A stretch of 33,614 bases of DNA, taken from the NCBI GenBank assembly GCA_021778335.1, contig JAJYCN010000017.1:1-33614 (forward strand), written 5' to 3'. Numbering within the stretch: the stretch's first letter is position 1; each line of letters opens with the position of its first letter. Source of the stretch: Acidobacteriota bacterium. GTDB lineage: Bacteria > Acidobacteriota > Terriglobia > Bryobacterales > Bryobacteraceae. Of this stretch, positions 7,976 through 16,267 are shown one piece after another. Made by a program: the position numbers and the translations under genes. The notes under the pieces are model-generated. The model was not told where the DNA came from. It made no database searches and saw nothing but the letters and a program-made list of their open reading frames with translations.

Positions 7976-10715
7976 GAATGGTAACCTCCCCTTGACTCGT
8001 TGCCCATTCGGGCAGAATGCATTTGCGTGAAAGCTTCGCGCGATAATCCGCGAAGTGCGTGAATACGTTTGCCATGCGTGTCTCGCTCTCTTTGTGGCAT
8101 TGGAGGCACGCCCCGACGAGCAGAATCCGCCGCTGTTCTTCGAGCGTGAACGGGCGTCCGGCGCCGAGAGCGGCGGCATCGGGCGAAGGCTGTCCCAGAA
8201 AGCGAATCCAGGCGTCGCGCGGAAGTCCGTCCGGAGCGAGAGGAAAGTCTGGCGTAAAACGCCACTCCGCCGAACCGTTGCGAACAACATACTCCAGACG
8301 GCCGCTTCCGTAACCGAGCGCCGCCGGGTCCGCGTGGCACGACACACAGGATCGTGATTTCGCCGAAGCCGTATGCGGCGAAACCGCCGCAAAATAGCGA
8401 TGCAAGTCCGATCGCACTCCCACCGTTTTCCGAGGCAAATCAAGGGCCAGAATCATCCCCGGCGCGAACGGAACTACGCGTTCGCCGCCCTCTCTCGCGC
8501 GAGTCACTCCAAGCGGCGGCGGCGCGGCCAGAAAATCGCCCCCCTGTTCCTGCCACGCTCCTTTACGCTCCTTGCCGTCGACGTAGTCGAATGCCGCCGC
8601 TGCCGGATCATAACTGGTGTGGCAAGTAACGCATTGCGGCGCCCACGCTGTATGGCACGTGCGGCATTCCATGCGCGGATGCATCGCCTGCGCGCGGGTG
8701 CACGCCGCTGAAACCGGCTTCAGCGGCAGCATCCAAGCCGAGCCGTTCAACTCAAGCGCCGGGGCACCGCCGGAATCGGAATAAACGTTGGTATACACCG
8801 CGGAGGACGACGCCAGGAACCTCCGGCCCGGAACGTTCACTTTCCTCAGCGCGGCGATGGTCTGCGATTCCGCGTCGAGCGAGGAAAACTCCCGCATGGG
8901 AAAGCTCTGTGTGGGGTGACAGTCCTGGCAGGCGATCTTTACGGCATCGGCGGCATGCGTGGGCGCCGCGCTCTCCGCCGTCGCGGTGCCCATCACCTCC
9001 GCGGCCACGTGGCAGTCCACGCACGTCATGCCCTTGTCGAAGTGAACATCCGCCGCCTGTCTTTCGAACACCCGCCCGTCGGCCAGAACCCGGTAGCGCC
9101 CGGCCTCGGCGCGCGCCGGGATCTGCTCCAACAGCGTTTCATGCCAGCCCTCGTAGTTCGTTGCGATGCGCCCCGACCGGCTGTGGCAGCCGAAGCAGGA
9201 CTGCTCGCCAATCTGGATCGAAATCTGCGGATGGTGTAGCGGCGCACGTGAAAACGGCCGGTTGCGGAGTTCCGTGGCGGCGGCCGCGTCGTAACTCAGG
9301 TGGCAGGCCGAGCAGCCTCCGCCGCGTGATAACTCGTCCACCGTGGCCGGCACAGGCTTGTCCTGACCCAAATGGCACGAGGCGCAGAGTGTCCGCAGAT
9401 GCGTGTCCGCCGCCGTGTGTCTCAGCGCGGCTACATTGAAGTGAAGATCGGGGTTCTTCGCTTCTCCAAACACGAACTTGTCTGCCGCGATCACGCCGCT
9501 CATCGTGTTCATCGGAGAAGACTGCACCCGTAGGGCCACGTTGAGGTGGCACTGCGGCGACGCGCAAGTCCGGTTGGCCAGGGAGAGATTGCCCGGCGTA
9601 AGTGTCATTCCTGTGTGCGCCAGCGTTGGGTTCAGGGTAAACGGATTTCCCTCGTGGCACGAGGAGCAGCCGATGCGCTCGGGTGAATGTGCCGGCGCAA
9701 AACCGGTCATCGCGGCATGGCACGCGAGGCATCCCTCGCGCCGTCCGGCGATCATCGGAACCGCGGCCGCCACAAGGGAAGCTTCGACGGGAAGCAGGAG
9801 CCGGTACGACAAGAACGCCGGGTCCGCTGCCGCATGGAACCCTGGCGTGGTCCACTCCCAACCTTCGCCGCGGAAGCCGAGTGCTACGACGGTAAGCCCC
9901 ACGTAGACGAGCGCCGCCGTAGCTAGCCCCAACTTCAGGCGGCCACGAATTGCAGCGGGAAACTTGGGCAGAAAAATCAGAACGGCGAGCAAGGCTCCGA
10001 ACAGCAACACCGCGATGCCCGGCCTCGGCAGCCAGTGCAAAAACTCCTGCAATCCCGCCAGGTACCACGGCCCGATCTCGACGCCCAAGGATCGCCACTC
10101 GATCCCTGGCGCCAGCACGAGCGAGAGCGGAACCAGCGTGATAAGCGTCCAGGCCACCGCGCGCGCGTTCGGAAAAAGACGCCGTGCATGCTCGGCCGTC
10201 ACGAGCCAGATCAGCAGCGTCGCCGTGCAAACGTGGTGGATATAGATCGTCGACAGCGACGCGTCCGAGCCTGTCAGAACCCGGGACAGCGCTGCGCCGG
10301 CCACCGGCACGAGTCCGAGCAGCGAGCGAAGAATCGGCAGTGCCTGTACCGCGGCCGAGTCCCCACGCAGTAGAAATCCCGACAGCATCGCCCCCACTAT
10401 CACGGGCGCCGCAAGCCCCAGCCTCACCCACACTCCGAAATTCGTCCGCGTTTCCGCGCGCCGCAGTAGATACTCGACCATGTGCGCCAGCGTCAACCCG
10501 AAGAACGCCTGTGCAGACCAATAATGGAAACTGCGAATGTAAGCGCCGGCGGGATTTTTCAGCAGGAGTAGGGAGAGCGAATCGAGCGGGGACGCAGTCT
10601 GAAACGCCGGCGCCAGCATGACTCCGCTTGCGGCGCAGAGCACAAACGCGGCAAGCGACAGCATCCCGAGTGTCGGGTTTCGAAACCACCGGCGGCGATT
10701 GGGCGAGGGTGTCAT
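7965..10715 (-). CDS. Cytochrome b fused to a dodecahaem cytochrome c
   Basis: A 916-residue fusion. Residues about 1-325 are a membrane cytochrome b of the Rieske/cytb type. His64/His78 (spacing 14) and His161/His176 (spacing 15) reproduce the b6-type spacing for two b haems, and a GPWYLAGLQEF segment near 215-225 sits where subunit IV has its PEWY region. From residue 329 to the end there are eleven CXXCH motifs (CLACH, CSSCH, CASCH, CSACH, CFGCH, CVDCH, CQDCH, CRTCH, CVTCH, CVSCH, CLQCH) plus one CX4CH (384-390), so up to twelve covalent haems on the periplasmic side. No separate signal peptide is needed because the cytochrome b anchors it. ATGA overlap with the Rieske gene indicates coupled translation. 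It probably oxidises quinol with the Rieske protein and passes electrons along the haem chain; the partner is unknown. Confidence 0.9.
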   Translation of the reverse strand: MTPSPNRRRWFRNPTLGMLSLAAFVLCAASGVMLAPAFQTASPLDSLSLLLLKNPAGAYIRSFHYWSAQAFFGLTLAHMVEYLLRRAETRTNFGVWVRLGLAAPVIVGAMLSGFLLRGDSAAVQALPILRSLLGLVPVAGAALSRVLTGSDASLSTIYIHHVCTATLLIWLVTAEHARRLFPNARAVAWTLITLVPLSLVLAPGIEWRSLGVEIGPWYLAGLQEFLHWLPRPGIAVLLFGALLAVLIFLPKFPAAIRGRLKLGLATAALVYVGLTVVALGFRGEGWEWTTPGFHAAADPAFLSYRLLLPVEASLVAAAVPMIAGRREGCLACHAAMTGFAPAHSPERIGCSSCHEGNPFTLNPTLAHTGMTLTPGNLSLANRTCASPQCHLNVALRVQSSPMNTMSGVIAADKFVFGEAKNPDLHFNVAALRHTAADTHLRTLCASCHLGQDKPVPATVDELSRGGGCSACHLSYDAAAATELRNRPFSRAPLHHPQISIQIGEQSCFGCHSRSGRIATNYEGWHETLLEQIPARAEAGRYRVLADGRVFERQAADVHFDKGMTCVDCHVAAEVMGTATAESAAPTHAADAVKIACQDCHPTQSFPMREFSSLDAESQTIAALRKVNVPGRRFLASSSAVYTNVYSDSGGAPALELNGSAWMLPLKPVSAACTRAQAMHPRMECRTCHTAWAPQCVTCHTSYDPAAAAFDYVDGKERKGAWQEQGGDFLAAPPPLGVTRAREGGERVVPFAPGMILALDLPRKTVGVRSDLHRYFAAVSPHTASAKSRSCVSCHADPAALGYGSGRLEYVVRNGSAEWRFTPDFPLAPDGLPRDAWIRFLGQPSPDAAALGAGRPFTLEEQRRILLVGACLQCHKESETRMANVFTHFADYRAKLSRKCILPEWATSQGEVTIHAH

Positions 10716-11125
10716 GAGCGGAGAAACACTCGCATCGTCGCCCGCCCGCGGTCGATCTCAAACTTCAGCGGCTGCAAAGCGCGCGACGCCGGCCCGCGCA
10801 CGACACTTCCTGTCAGACTGAACCGCGAGCCGTGGCAGGGGCACACCAGTTGGCCGTCTTCGGCGTGATCGATCCGGCAGCCAAGATGGGTGCACGTGGA
10901 CGAGAAGACGCGCACGCCGGACTCCGTCGTCACGGTGATGAATTGTTCGAAGAAGCGGACTCCCGTTCGTGGGTCCCAGGGCGCCGTGACAGCCACCTGC
11001 GCGGCCTCGGGGATCGATGCGGCCCGGTCCGCCATGCGGTTCATCAGCCAGAGGGCGGGCGCAGCGGCGACGGCGAGCGCGGCCTTCAGGAAAGACCGGC
11101 GAGGTTGACCTGAAACAGGAGTCAT
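10712..11125 (-). CDS. Rieske [2Fe-2S] protein with Tat signal
   Basis: A 137-residue protein. An RRSFLKAAL motif (residues 9-17) followed by a hydrophobic stretch is a Tat signal that probably stays as a membrane anchor. The Rieske site is complete: CTHLGC (Cys78, His80, Cys83) and CPCHGS (Cys95, Cys97, His98), where Cys78/His80/Cys95/His98 bind the cluster and Cys83/Cys97 can form the disulfide seen in high-potential bc-type Rieske proteins. It is the first clear gene of the operon and shares four bases with the cytochrome b-c fusion, so the two likely form a quinol-oxidising unit. Confidence 0.92.
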   Translation of the reverse strand: MTPVSGQPRRSFLKAALAVAAAPALWLMNRMADRAASIPEAAQVAVTAPWDPRTGVRFFEQFITVTTESGVRVFSSTCTHLGCRIDHAEDGQLVCPCHGSRFSLTGSVVRGPASRALQPLKFEIDRGRATMRVFLRS

Positions 11126-11289
11126 GGCCGTCTGCCGCTCTGGAGTGAGAGTTCCAGCACGACCAATGTCCCCTTTCCGGCCAGCCGCGCCGCGGAATTA
11201 GCATCCACCCGCCTGCCGCCAGCGTCACGGGCGCAGTTACCCCGGAGCTTCAGTGGCCATTCGGGACCGCCCCGGTCGCGCCGACGCAA
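11122..11289 (-). CDS. Possible 55-residue ORF overlapping the Rieske start
   Basis: A minus-strand frame runs from a TTG at 11289 to a TGA that shares ATGA with the Rieske ATG. The product would start MRRRDRGGPEWPLKL and contain a hydrophobic segment TLVVLELSL near its end. I recognise no family. The ATGA overlap is what translational coupling would look like, but chance frames of this length are common in GC-rich DNA, and no clear ribosome-binding site precedes the TTG. It could equally be part of the operon leader. Confidence 0.2.
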   Translation of the reverse strand: MRRRDRGGPEWPLKLRGNCARDAGGRRVDANSAARLAGKGTLVVLELSLQSGRRP

Positions 11290-11436
11290 TCGCTTTCAAC
11301 TAAGCGGATGCAGTTTTTGGACCAGCGGTGACGCCCGGCGCCTCATGGCGATGCAGTGGCAAGAACTCACGCGCTGGAGCATGATCTGCGTGAACCTGCG
11401 GCTTTTCGCGCAGGCCGTGCGCCCGCCGGTTCTCCG
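11126..11436. promoter_or_regulatory. Gap upstream of the redox operon
   Basis: These 311 bases lie between the end of the M13 peptidase gene and the Rieske gene, both on the minus strand. The redox-operon promoter is expected here by position. I see a weak hairpin at 11395-11414 (CCTGCG, 8-nt loop, CGCAGG) shortly after the peptidase stop; it has no T-run, so it is not a convincing terminator. TTGAAA near 11295-11300 on the minus strand could be a -35 box, but no matching -10 was found. The low-confidence 55-residue ORF also lies here. Confidence 0.4.
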
Positions 11437-13476
11437 TCACCACACCCGGCACGCCGGGTTCCGCACCATCGGCTGCCCTACGTGGCAGGCAAACGCCTTC
11501 TGGAAGTCCGGATCGTTCGACACCGCCCCGTCTACACGGAACTTCCCCGTCGAGTGCGGGTTCGTATTCGCCTGCAGCCGCGCGGCCTGCTCCGTCAGGT
11601 TCTGGCACCAGATCTGGCCGTAAGAAAGGAAGAACCTCTGCTCCGCCGTGAAGCCGTCGATCTTCGGGGGCTCATGCCCGTCGAGCGTCTTCATCAGCGC
11701 CATGAACGCCAGGCGCAGTCCTCCGTTGTCAGCCGAGTTCTCCCCCAGCGTCAACTTGCCGTTCAAGTGCGTTCCCGGCACCGGCTCAAACGAAGAATAC
11801 TCGTCCACGAAGCATTGCGCCCGCTTCAGGAATTCCTTCGCGTCTTCCGGGGTCCACCAGTCGCGCAGATTGCCCGAAGCGTCGAACTGCCGGCCTTCGT
11901 CGTCGAACCCGTGCGTCAACTCGTGGCCGATCACCACGCCGATCCCGCCGTAGTTCACCGCATCGTCGGCATTGTTGTCATAGAACGGCGGCTGCAGGAT
12001 GCCGGCGGGGAAATTGATGTTGTTCTGATCCGGGCTGTAGTACGCGTTGACCGTGGGCGGCGTCATGCCCCACTCCGTACGGTCCACGGGTTTGCCGATC
12101 TTGGACAACCGGTCCTCCACGCGATACTCACGCGCCCTCGACTGGTTGCCGAGCGCGTCTCCTCGCACGATCTTCAGGGTCGCATAATTCTTCCAGTGGT
12201 CCGGGTAGCCGATCTTGTTCGCCACCGCATCCAGCTTGATGAACGCCTGCTTCTTGGTCTCCGGCGTCATCCAGTCGACGTTCGTCAAGTCCGTGCGCAT
12301 CTCGGCTTCGATCTGATGCACCAGGTCCAGTGTCCGCTTCTTGGCTTCGGGAGGAAAGGCTACGTCGACAAACTGTTTGCCCAGAGCATCGCCCAGCGCC
12401 CGATCCGTATAGGACGTACAGCGCTTCCACCGCGGCAGAATCTGCTTCGCTCCGGTCAGAGTCTGTCCATAAAAATGAAAGTTTTCGTCCACGAATTTTT
12501 TCGGCAGCAGGTCTGCGCTGGCGTTGACGTACTGCCAGCGCAGATACGTTTTCAGATCCTCCAGGCTATTGTTCGAGATCGCGTCCTGGAGTCCGCGGAA
12601 GAAATCCGGCTCGCTGACGTTCAAACTGGCCATGGCCGGCGCGCCGTCTTCCTGAAAGAACTTCTGCCACGGAATCGACGGACACAGCTTTTCCAGATCA
12701 ACGAGCGTCATCTTGTGATAGGTCTTGTTCGGGTCGCGCCGCGACACGCGGTCGAGCGACGCCTTCGCCAACTCGGTCTCGATCGCCATAACCGCCTTCG
12801 CTCCCGCCGCCGCCTTTTCCGGCGGCTCGCCCGAAAGCGCCAGCATGTCTTCTACGTGCTTCTCATAGGCGCTCCGGATCGAAGCCTGCCGCGGGTTATT
12901 GCGCAGATAGTAGTCGCGGTCCGGCAGCCCCAGCCCGCCTTGGGTGACTTCCCCGATCATCTGCATAGAGTTCTTGGCATCCGGCGAAGGACCGAACCGG
13001 AACAACACATTCGCTCCCGTTCGCTGCAGGCTCACGATCGCCCCCAGCAGATCCGTCTTGCTCTTCGCCGCGTCGATTTTGTGTAACTCCGCATCGAGCG
13101 GTTCCGTGCCCTTGGCCTCGATCGCCGCCTCGTCCATGCACGACGCGTAAAAATCGCCGATCTTCTGTTGATCCGGCGTCCGCGGCTTTGACGTATCCTC
13201 GGCCTTTTCGAGAATCTGGCGCAACACCTCCTGATTGCGGTCCGCCACTTCGTTGAACCGGCCCCATACCGCGCGGTCCGGCGGCAGCGGGTGCGCCGTC
13301 ATCCATCCGCCACAGGCATATTGATAAAAGTCCACGCACGGGTCGGCGGTCGTGTCCATGGCTTTCACATCGAAACTGGGGATCTTTGCCGGGGCGGCGC
13401 CCGAAGACGAATCCTGGGCCCAAAGGACGGGTACGGCCAGGCTCGCCAGAAGTAACACAACGGGTCGGTGGGTCAC
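11437..13476 (-). CDS. M13 (neprilysin-like) zinc metallopeptidase, copy B
   Basis: A 679-residue secreted protein with a signal peptide ending near WAQ (residue about 21). Zinc-binding HELTH lies near residue 515 and the third ligand is in GENSADNGG near 577, both hallmarks of family M13 (neprilysin/PepO). It opens with the family's DPCVDFYQYACGGW and ends in CRVW, matching the usual CxxW terminus. It probably cleaves peptides in the periplasm or outside the cell. The start is a GTG preceded by AGGGAG. It lies 24 nt downstream of a paralogue of nearly the same length, so the pair is probably cotranscribed and arose by tandem duplication. Confidence 0.94.
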   Translation of the reverse strand: MTHRPVVLLLASLAVPVLWAQDSSSGAAPAKIPSFDVKAMDTTADPCVDFYQYACGGWMTAHPLPPDRAVWGRFNEVADRNQEVLRQILEKAEDTSKPRTPDQQKIGDFYASCMDEAAIEAKGTEPLDAELHKIDAAKSKTDLLGAIVSLQRTGANVLFRFGPSPDAKNSMQMIGEVTQGGLGLPDRDYYLRNNPRQASIRSAYEKHVEDMLALSGEPPEKAAAGAKAVMAIETELAKASLDRVSRRDPNKTYHKMTLVDLEKLCPSIPWQKFFQEDGAPAMASLNVSEPDFFRGLQDAISNNSLEDLKTYLRWQYVNASADLLPKKFVDENFHFYGQTLTGAKQILPRWKRCTSYTDRALGDALGKQFVDVAFPPEAKKRTLDLVHQIEAEMRTDLTNVDWMTPETKKQAFIKLDAVANKIGYPDHWKNYATLKIVRGDALGNQSRAREYRVEDRLSKIGKPVDRTEWGMTPPTVNAYYSPDQNNINFPAGILQPPFYDNNADDAVNYGGIGVVIGHELTHGFDDEGRQFDASGNLRDWWTPEDAKEFLKRAQCFVDEYSSFEPVPGTHLNGKLTLGENSADNGGLRLAFMALMKTLDGHEPPKIDGFTAEQRFFLSYGQIWCQNLTEQAARLQANTNPHSTGKFRVDGAVSNDPDFQKAFACHVGQPMVRNPACRVW

Positions 13477-13500
13477 GCTCCCTATTCTAATCCGGTCGTT

Positions 13501-15525
13501 TTACCACACGCGGCACGCCGGATGCCGAACCATCGGCTGCCCCACCCGGCAACCGAATGCCTTCTGAAATTCGGGCATGTTCGATACCACGCCGTTTACC
13601 CGGAATCTGTCCGGCGCGTGCTGGTCCGTGTCGATCTGCAGACGCCCGGCTTCCGCGGTCCGGTGTTGGCACCAGATCTGCCCCCAACCCAAGAAAAACT
13701 TCTGTGCGTCGCTGAAACGCGCGTTCGGATCCGCCTTCGCCCCGTCCTGTGCGCGTAGAAACGCCATCCACGCGAGCCGCAGTCCCCCGTTGTCGGCGGT
13801 GTTCTCTCCCAGTGTTAACTTCCCGTTCACTGCCATCCCGTCCTGCGTCCGGAATTTCGAATACTCGTCCACCAGACATTGGGCACGGGTTTCAAATGCC
13901 TTCGCATCCTTCGCTGTCCACCAGTTGTTCAGGTTTCCTTGCGCGTCGAACATCCGTCCTTCGTCGTCGAATCCGTGCGTCAACTCGTGCCCGATCAACC
14001 CGCCCAGCGCCGCGTAGTCCGCCGGGTTGCCTGCTCGTCCGTCGAGAAACGGAGGCTGCAGGATGCCCGCCGGAAAATTAATATCGTTCATCAACAGATC
14101 GTAGTAAGCGTTCACAGTCGGAGGGGTCATCCCCCACTCATCTGGATCCACCGGTGTGCCGATCTTTCCGATCGCATGATGAATCTCGAACTCCGCCGCG
14201 CGATCGAAATTGCCCAAGGCGTCGTCGCGGCGCACTACCAGCGCCGAGTAGTCGCGCCACTTCTCCGGATATCCGATTTTGCTCCGCACCGCCGCGAGTT
14301 TCTTCAGCGCTTGTTCGCGTGTCGCCGGGTTCATCCACTCGACTGTCTTCAAATCCGTTTCCATCGCCTGTTCGATCTGCCGCACCAAGTCGAGCGTCCG
14401 CTGCCGTCCCTGCTCTCCGAAGCTCGCCCGCAGGAATTTTTGCCCGAGCGCTTCGCCAAGCGCCCAATCGGTATCCTCCACGCAGCGCTTCCACCGCGGT
14501 TGCTGCATGGAGATTCCGTTGAGCGTCGAGCCGAAGAAGGCGAAGTTCTCTTCGTCGAACGCCTTCGGCAGGTACCGCGCCTCCGCGTGAATATACTGCC
14601 AGCGCAGATACGCTTTCAGATCCTCGAGCGGCGTCTGAACCAGTACGCTCTCGATCGTGCGGAAAAAATTCGGCTCGGAAATGTCCAGCGTCTCGAACGG
14701 CGGCGCGCCCAGACCCGCGAAGAACTTCGGCCACGCGATGGCCGGACACAGCGACACTAACTCGGCCACGGTCATTTTGTGGTAAATCTTCTGAGGCTCC
14801 CGCCGCGCCACCAGATCCAGTGCCCCTCGCGCCAGTTCCGTCTCGACCCCCATCACGGCATTCGCGTCCGCCTCGGCTCGAGCCGCGCTTTCGCCCGTCA
14901 ACTCGAACATCCGCGCGATGTGGGCCACGTACTTGGCGCGCAGTCTGGCCGAGGCCGCATCGGTCTTGAAATAGTAATCACGGTCCGGCAATCCCAACCC
15001 GCCTTGATCCACCGTGGCGATCATCCGCTGCGAGTTCTTCTCGTCGTTGGTCGAGCTGAACAAAAAGAAGACGTTCACGCCGGTCAACTGGAGCCGGATG
15101 ATCTCGCCTAACAGGTCCGGCTTGGCTTCGATTTGTGCATTCCGCTCTAATGCGGGCTCAAGCGGCGCCAGACCCCGCGCGTCGATCTGGTCCACATCCA
15201 TACACGCCGCGTAGTAGTCGCCGAGTTTCTGGCTCACCGGGTCCCGGTCCGGAGTGGGTACGGCGGCTTGTTCGAGGATCCCGTGGAGAATTTCCAGGTT
15301 CCGCTCCTCCAGTTCGTCGAACCGCCCCCAACTGGAACGATCCGGCGGGATCGGATGGTTCGCCAGCCAGCCGCCGCAGGCGTACTGATAAAAGTCCACG
15401 CAGGGGTCGGAGCTAATGTCCATTGACCGGACATCGACATCCGAGGTCGCCGCGTTCTGCGCTAACAAGCCTCCGGCCAAAATTGCTGGAAGAAACCGGC
15501 AGACAGTAGAACACCGCACGTCCAC
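13501..15525 (-). CDS. M13 (neprilysin-like) zinc metallopeptidase, copy A
   Basis: A 674-residue secreted peptidase with a hydrophobic leader (FLPAILAGGLLAQ), DPCVDFYQYACGGW near the start, HELTHGFDD near residue 510, GENTADNGG near 571 and a CRVW end. All M13 catalytic features are intact. It is clearly a paralogue of copy B downstream, and the last twenty or so residues of the two are almost the same. The best start is a GTG at 15525. No good ribosome-binding site precedes it, so the exact start is uncertain by a few codons, but the leader peptide supports this region. Confidence 0.93.
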   Translation of the reverse strand: MDVRCSTVCRFLPAILAGGLLAQNAATSDVDVRSMDISSDPCVDFYQYACGGWLANHPIPPDRSSWGRFDELEERNLEILHGILEQAAVPTPDRDPVSQKLGDYYAACMDVDQIDARGLAPLEPALERNAQIEAKPDLLGEIIRLQLTGVNVFFLFSSTNDEKNSQRMIATVDQGGLGLPDRDYYFKTDAASARLRAKYVAHIARMFELTGESAARAEADANAVMGVETELARGALDLVARREPQKIYHKMTVAELVSLCPAIAWPKFFAGLGAPPFETLDISEPNFFRTIESVLVQTPLEDLKAYLRWQYIHAEARYLPKAFDEENFAFFGSTLNGISMQQPRWKRCVEDTDWALGEALGQKFLRASFGEQGRQRTLDLVRQIEQAMETDLKTVEWMNPATREQALKKLAAVRSKIGYPEKWRDYSALVVRRDDALGNFDRAAEFEIHHAIGKIGTPVDPDEWGMTPPTVNAYYDLLMNDINFPAGILQPPFLDGRAGNPADYAALGGLIGHELTHGFDDEGRMFDAQGNLNNWWTAKDAKAFETRAQCLVDEYSKFRTQDGMAVNGKLTLGENTADNGGLRLAWMAFLRAQDGAKADPNARFSDAQKFFLGWGQIWCQHRTAEAGRLQIDTDQHAPDRFRVNGVVSNMPEFQKAFGCRVGQPMVRHPACRVW

Positions 15526-15596
15526 ATTGTAGTTGCCGCAAGCGTATCGGAGGTTGCAGCAACCGGCCGCCGTTCAGACCCGACGTCGGCGGACCA

Positions 15597-16031
15597 TCAA
15601 CGCCCGGTTACTGCTCCAATGAGGTCGATCGAATCGAGAATGACTCGCGTTGCCCGGTTGTACACCACAGCAACGCCATCGATATAGCCAACTCCGCAAT
15701 TCGGCGGCGGAGGAGGAAGCGCGCGGAGCAGTTCGGGGGGGAACGGCCGCATCTTCTTTTGCCATCCCGGAGGAAGCGTGCCGGTCCGGTCATACTTCTT
15801 GCGCAGCCCTGGGGGGAGATTCCGCGGGCCGTTGTAATAGCGCCGAACGGAGGCGTAGTCCTCGGGCCGGAAGTAGCGGAACTCGCTGCCGTTGTCCCGC
15901 CCATGGCCCTCATCCCGTCCCCGTCCCCTTCCGTGGCCTTCCCCGTGGTCCGGCGGGCCCTGCGCGAGCAGCAAAACAGCCGACGCCGGAAACAATGTCA
16001 GACACGTAACCAGCAGCTTCCGCCGATGCAT
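15597..16031 (-). CDS. Small secreted CigR/RcnB-like protein
   Basis: A 144-residue protein with a signal peptide (hydrophobic to about residue 24, ending LLLAQ). A low-complexity Gly/His/Arg/Asp stretch follows (about 27-50), then repeats of the form LPPGLRKKY and LPPGWQKKM, and a C-terminal part resembling the 'GDDVVLID...ATGLIVD' end of CigR/RcnB-like periplasmic proteins. The function of such proteins outside Salmonella CigR is largely unknown. GGAGGA lies about 10 nt before the ATG, supporting the start. The gene is 71 nt upstream of the M13 pair on the same strand and may be cotranscribed. The His-rich stretch could bind metal; that is inference. Confidence 0.7.
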   Translation of the reverse strand: MHRRKLLVTCLTLFPASAVLLLAQGPPDHGEGHGRGRGRDEGHGRDNGSEFRYFRPEDYASVRRYYNGPRNLPPGLRKKYDRTGTLPPGWQKKMRPFPPELLRALPPPPPNCGVGYIDGVAVVYNRATRVILDSIDLIGAVTGR

Positions 16032-16267
16032 ATCCTGATGTCCTCCTCACGATGTTATCCCGGGTTCATGAGTCGAGTAAAGAATTTGCGCTCCTTTTTG
16101 CTTCCATACCTACTTACTCGCCCGGGCGCGCCCGAAACGGCCTTCATTCACCTCATACCCCGGTTAAATCCGGCATTCGCGCTACCAGCATCGGACCCTA
16201 CCTGTCCACTGCTTTAGACCGCCGCGAATGATATCTTTACCTCGCTGCGCCCACTCTAGCTCGTAGC
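16032..16267. promoter_or_regulatory. Divergent region upstream of CigR-like and glycosyltransferase genes
   Basis: These 236 bases separate divergent genes and should carry promoters for both. A 10-bp perfect palindrome GGGCGCGCCC lies near 16123-16132. No promoter boxes could be assigned with confidence and no ORF here looks real. Confidence 0.4.

Noticed and set aside
4185-10715. Qrc menaquinone reductase complex (QrcABCD)
   Set aside because: Gene types are similar (multihaem c, Mo-like, Fe-S, NrfD), but QrcB lacks the Mo and N-terminal cluster ligands, and Qrc has no Rieske or cytochrome b. A distant relationship remains possible.
4185-11125. Alternative complex III (ActABCDEF)
   Set aside because: ACIII has the Mo-like and Fe-S parts fused and two NrfD proteins plus ActD/ActE; here the subunits are separate, there is one NrfD, and the Mo subunit has intact cofactor ligands.
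11395-11414. Rho-independent terminator after the M13 pair
   Set aside because: Only a 6-bp stem and no T-run on the transcribed strand.
11356-13086. A 576-codon plus-strand frame opposite the M13 peptidase
   Set aside because: Antisense shadow: Arg/Val-rich with no recognisable motif, while the minus strand encodes a complete M13 enzyme.
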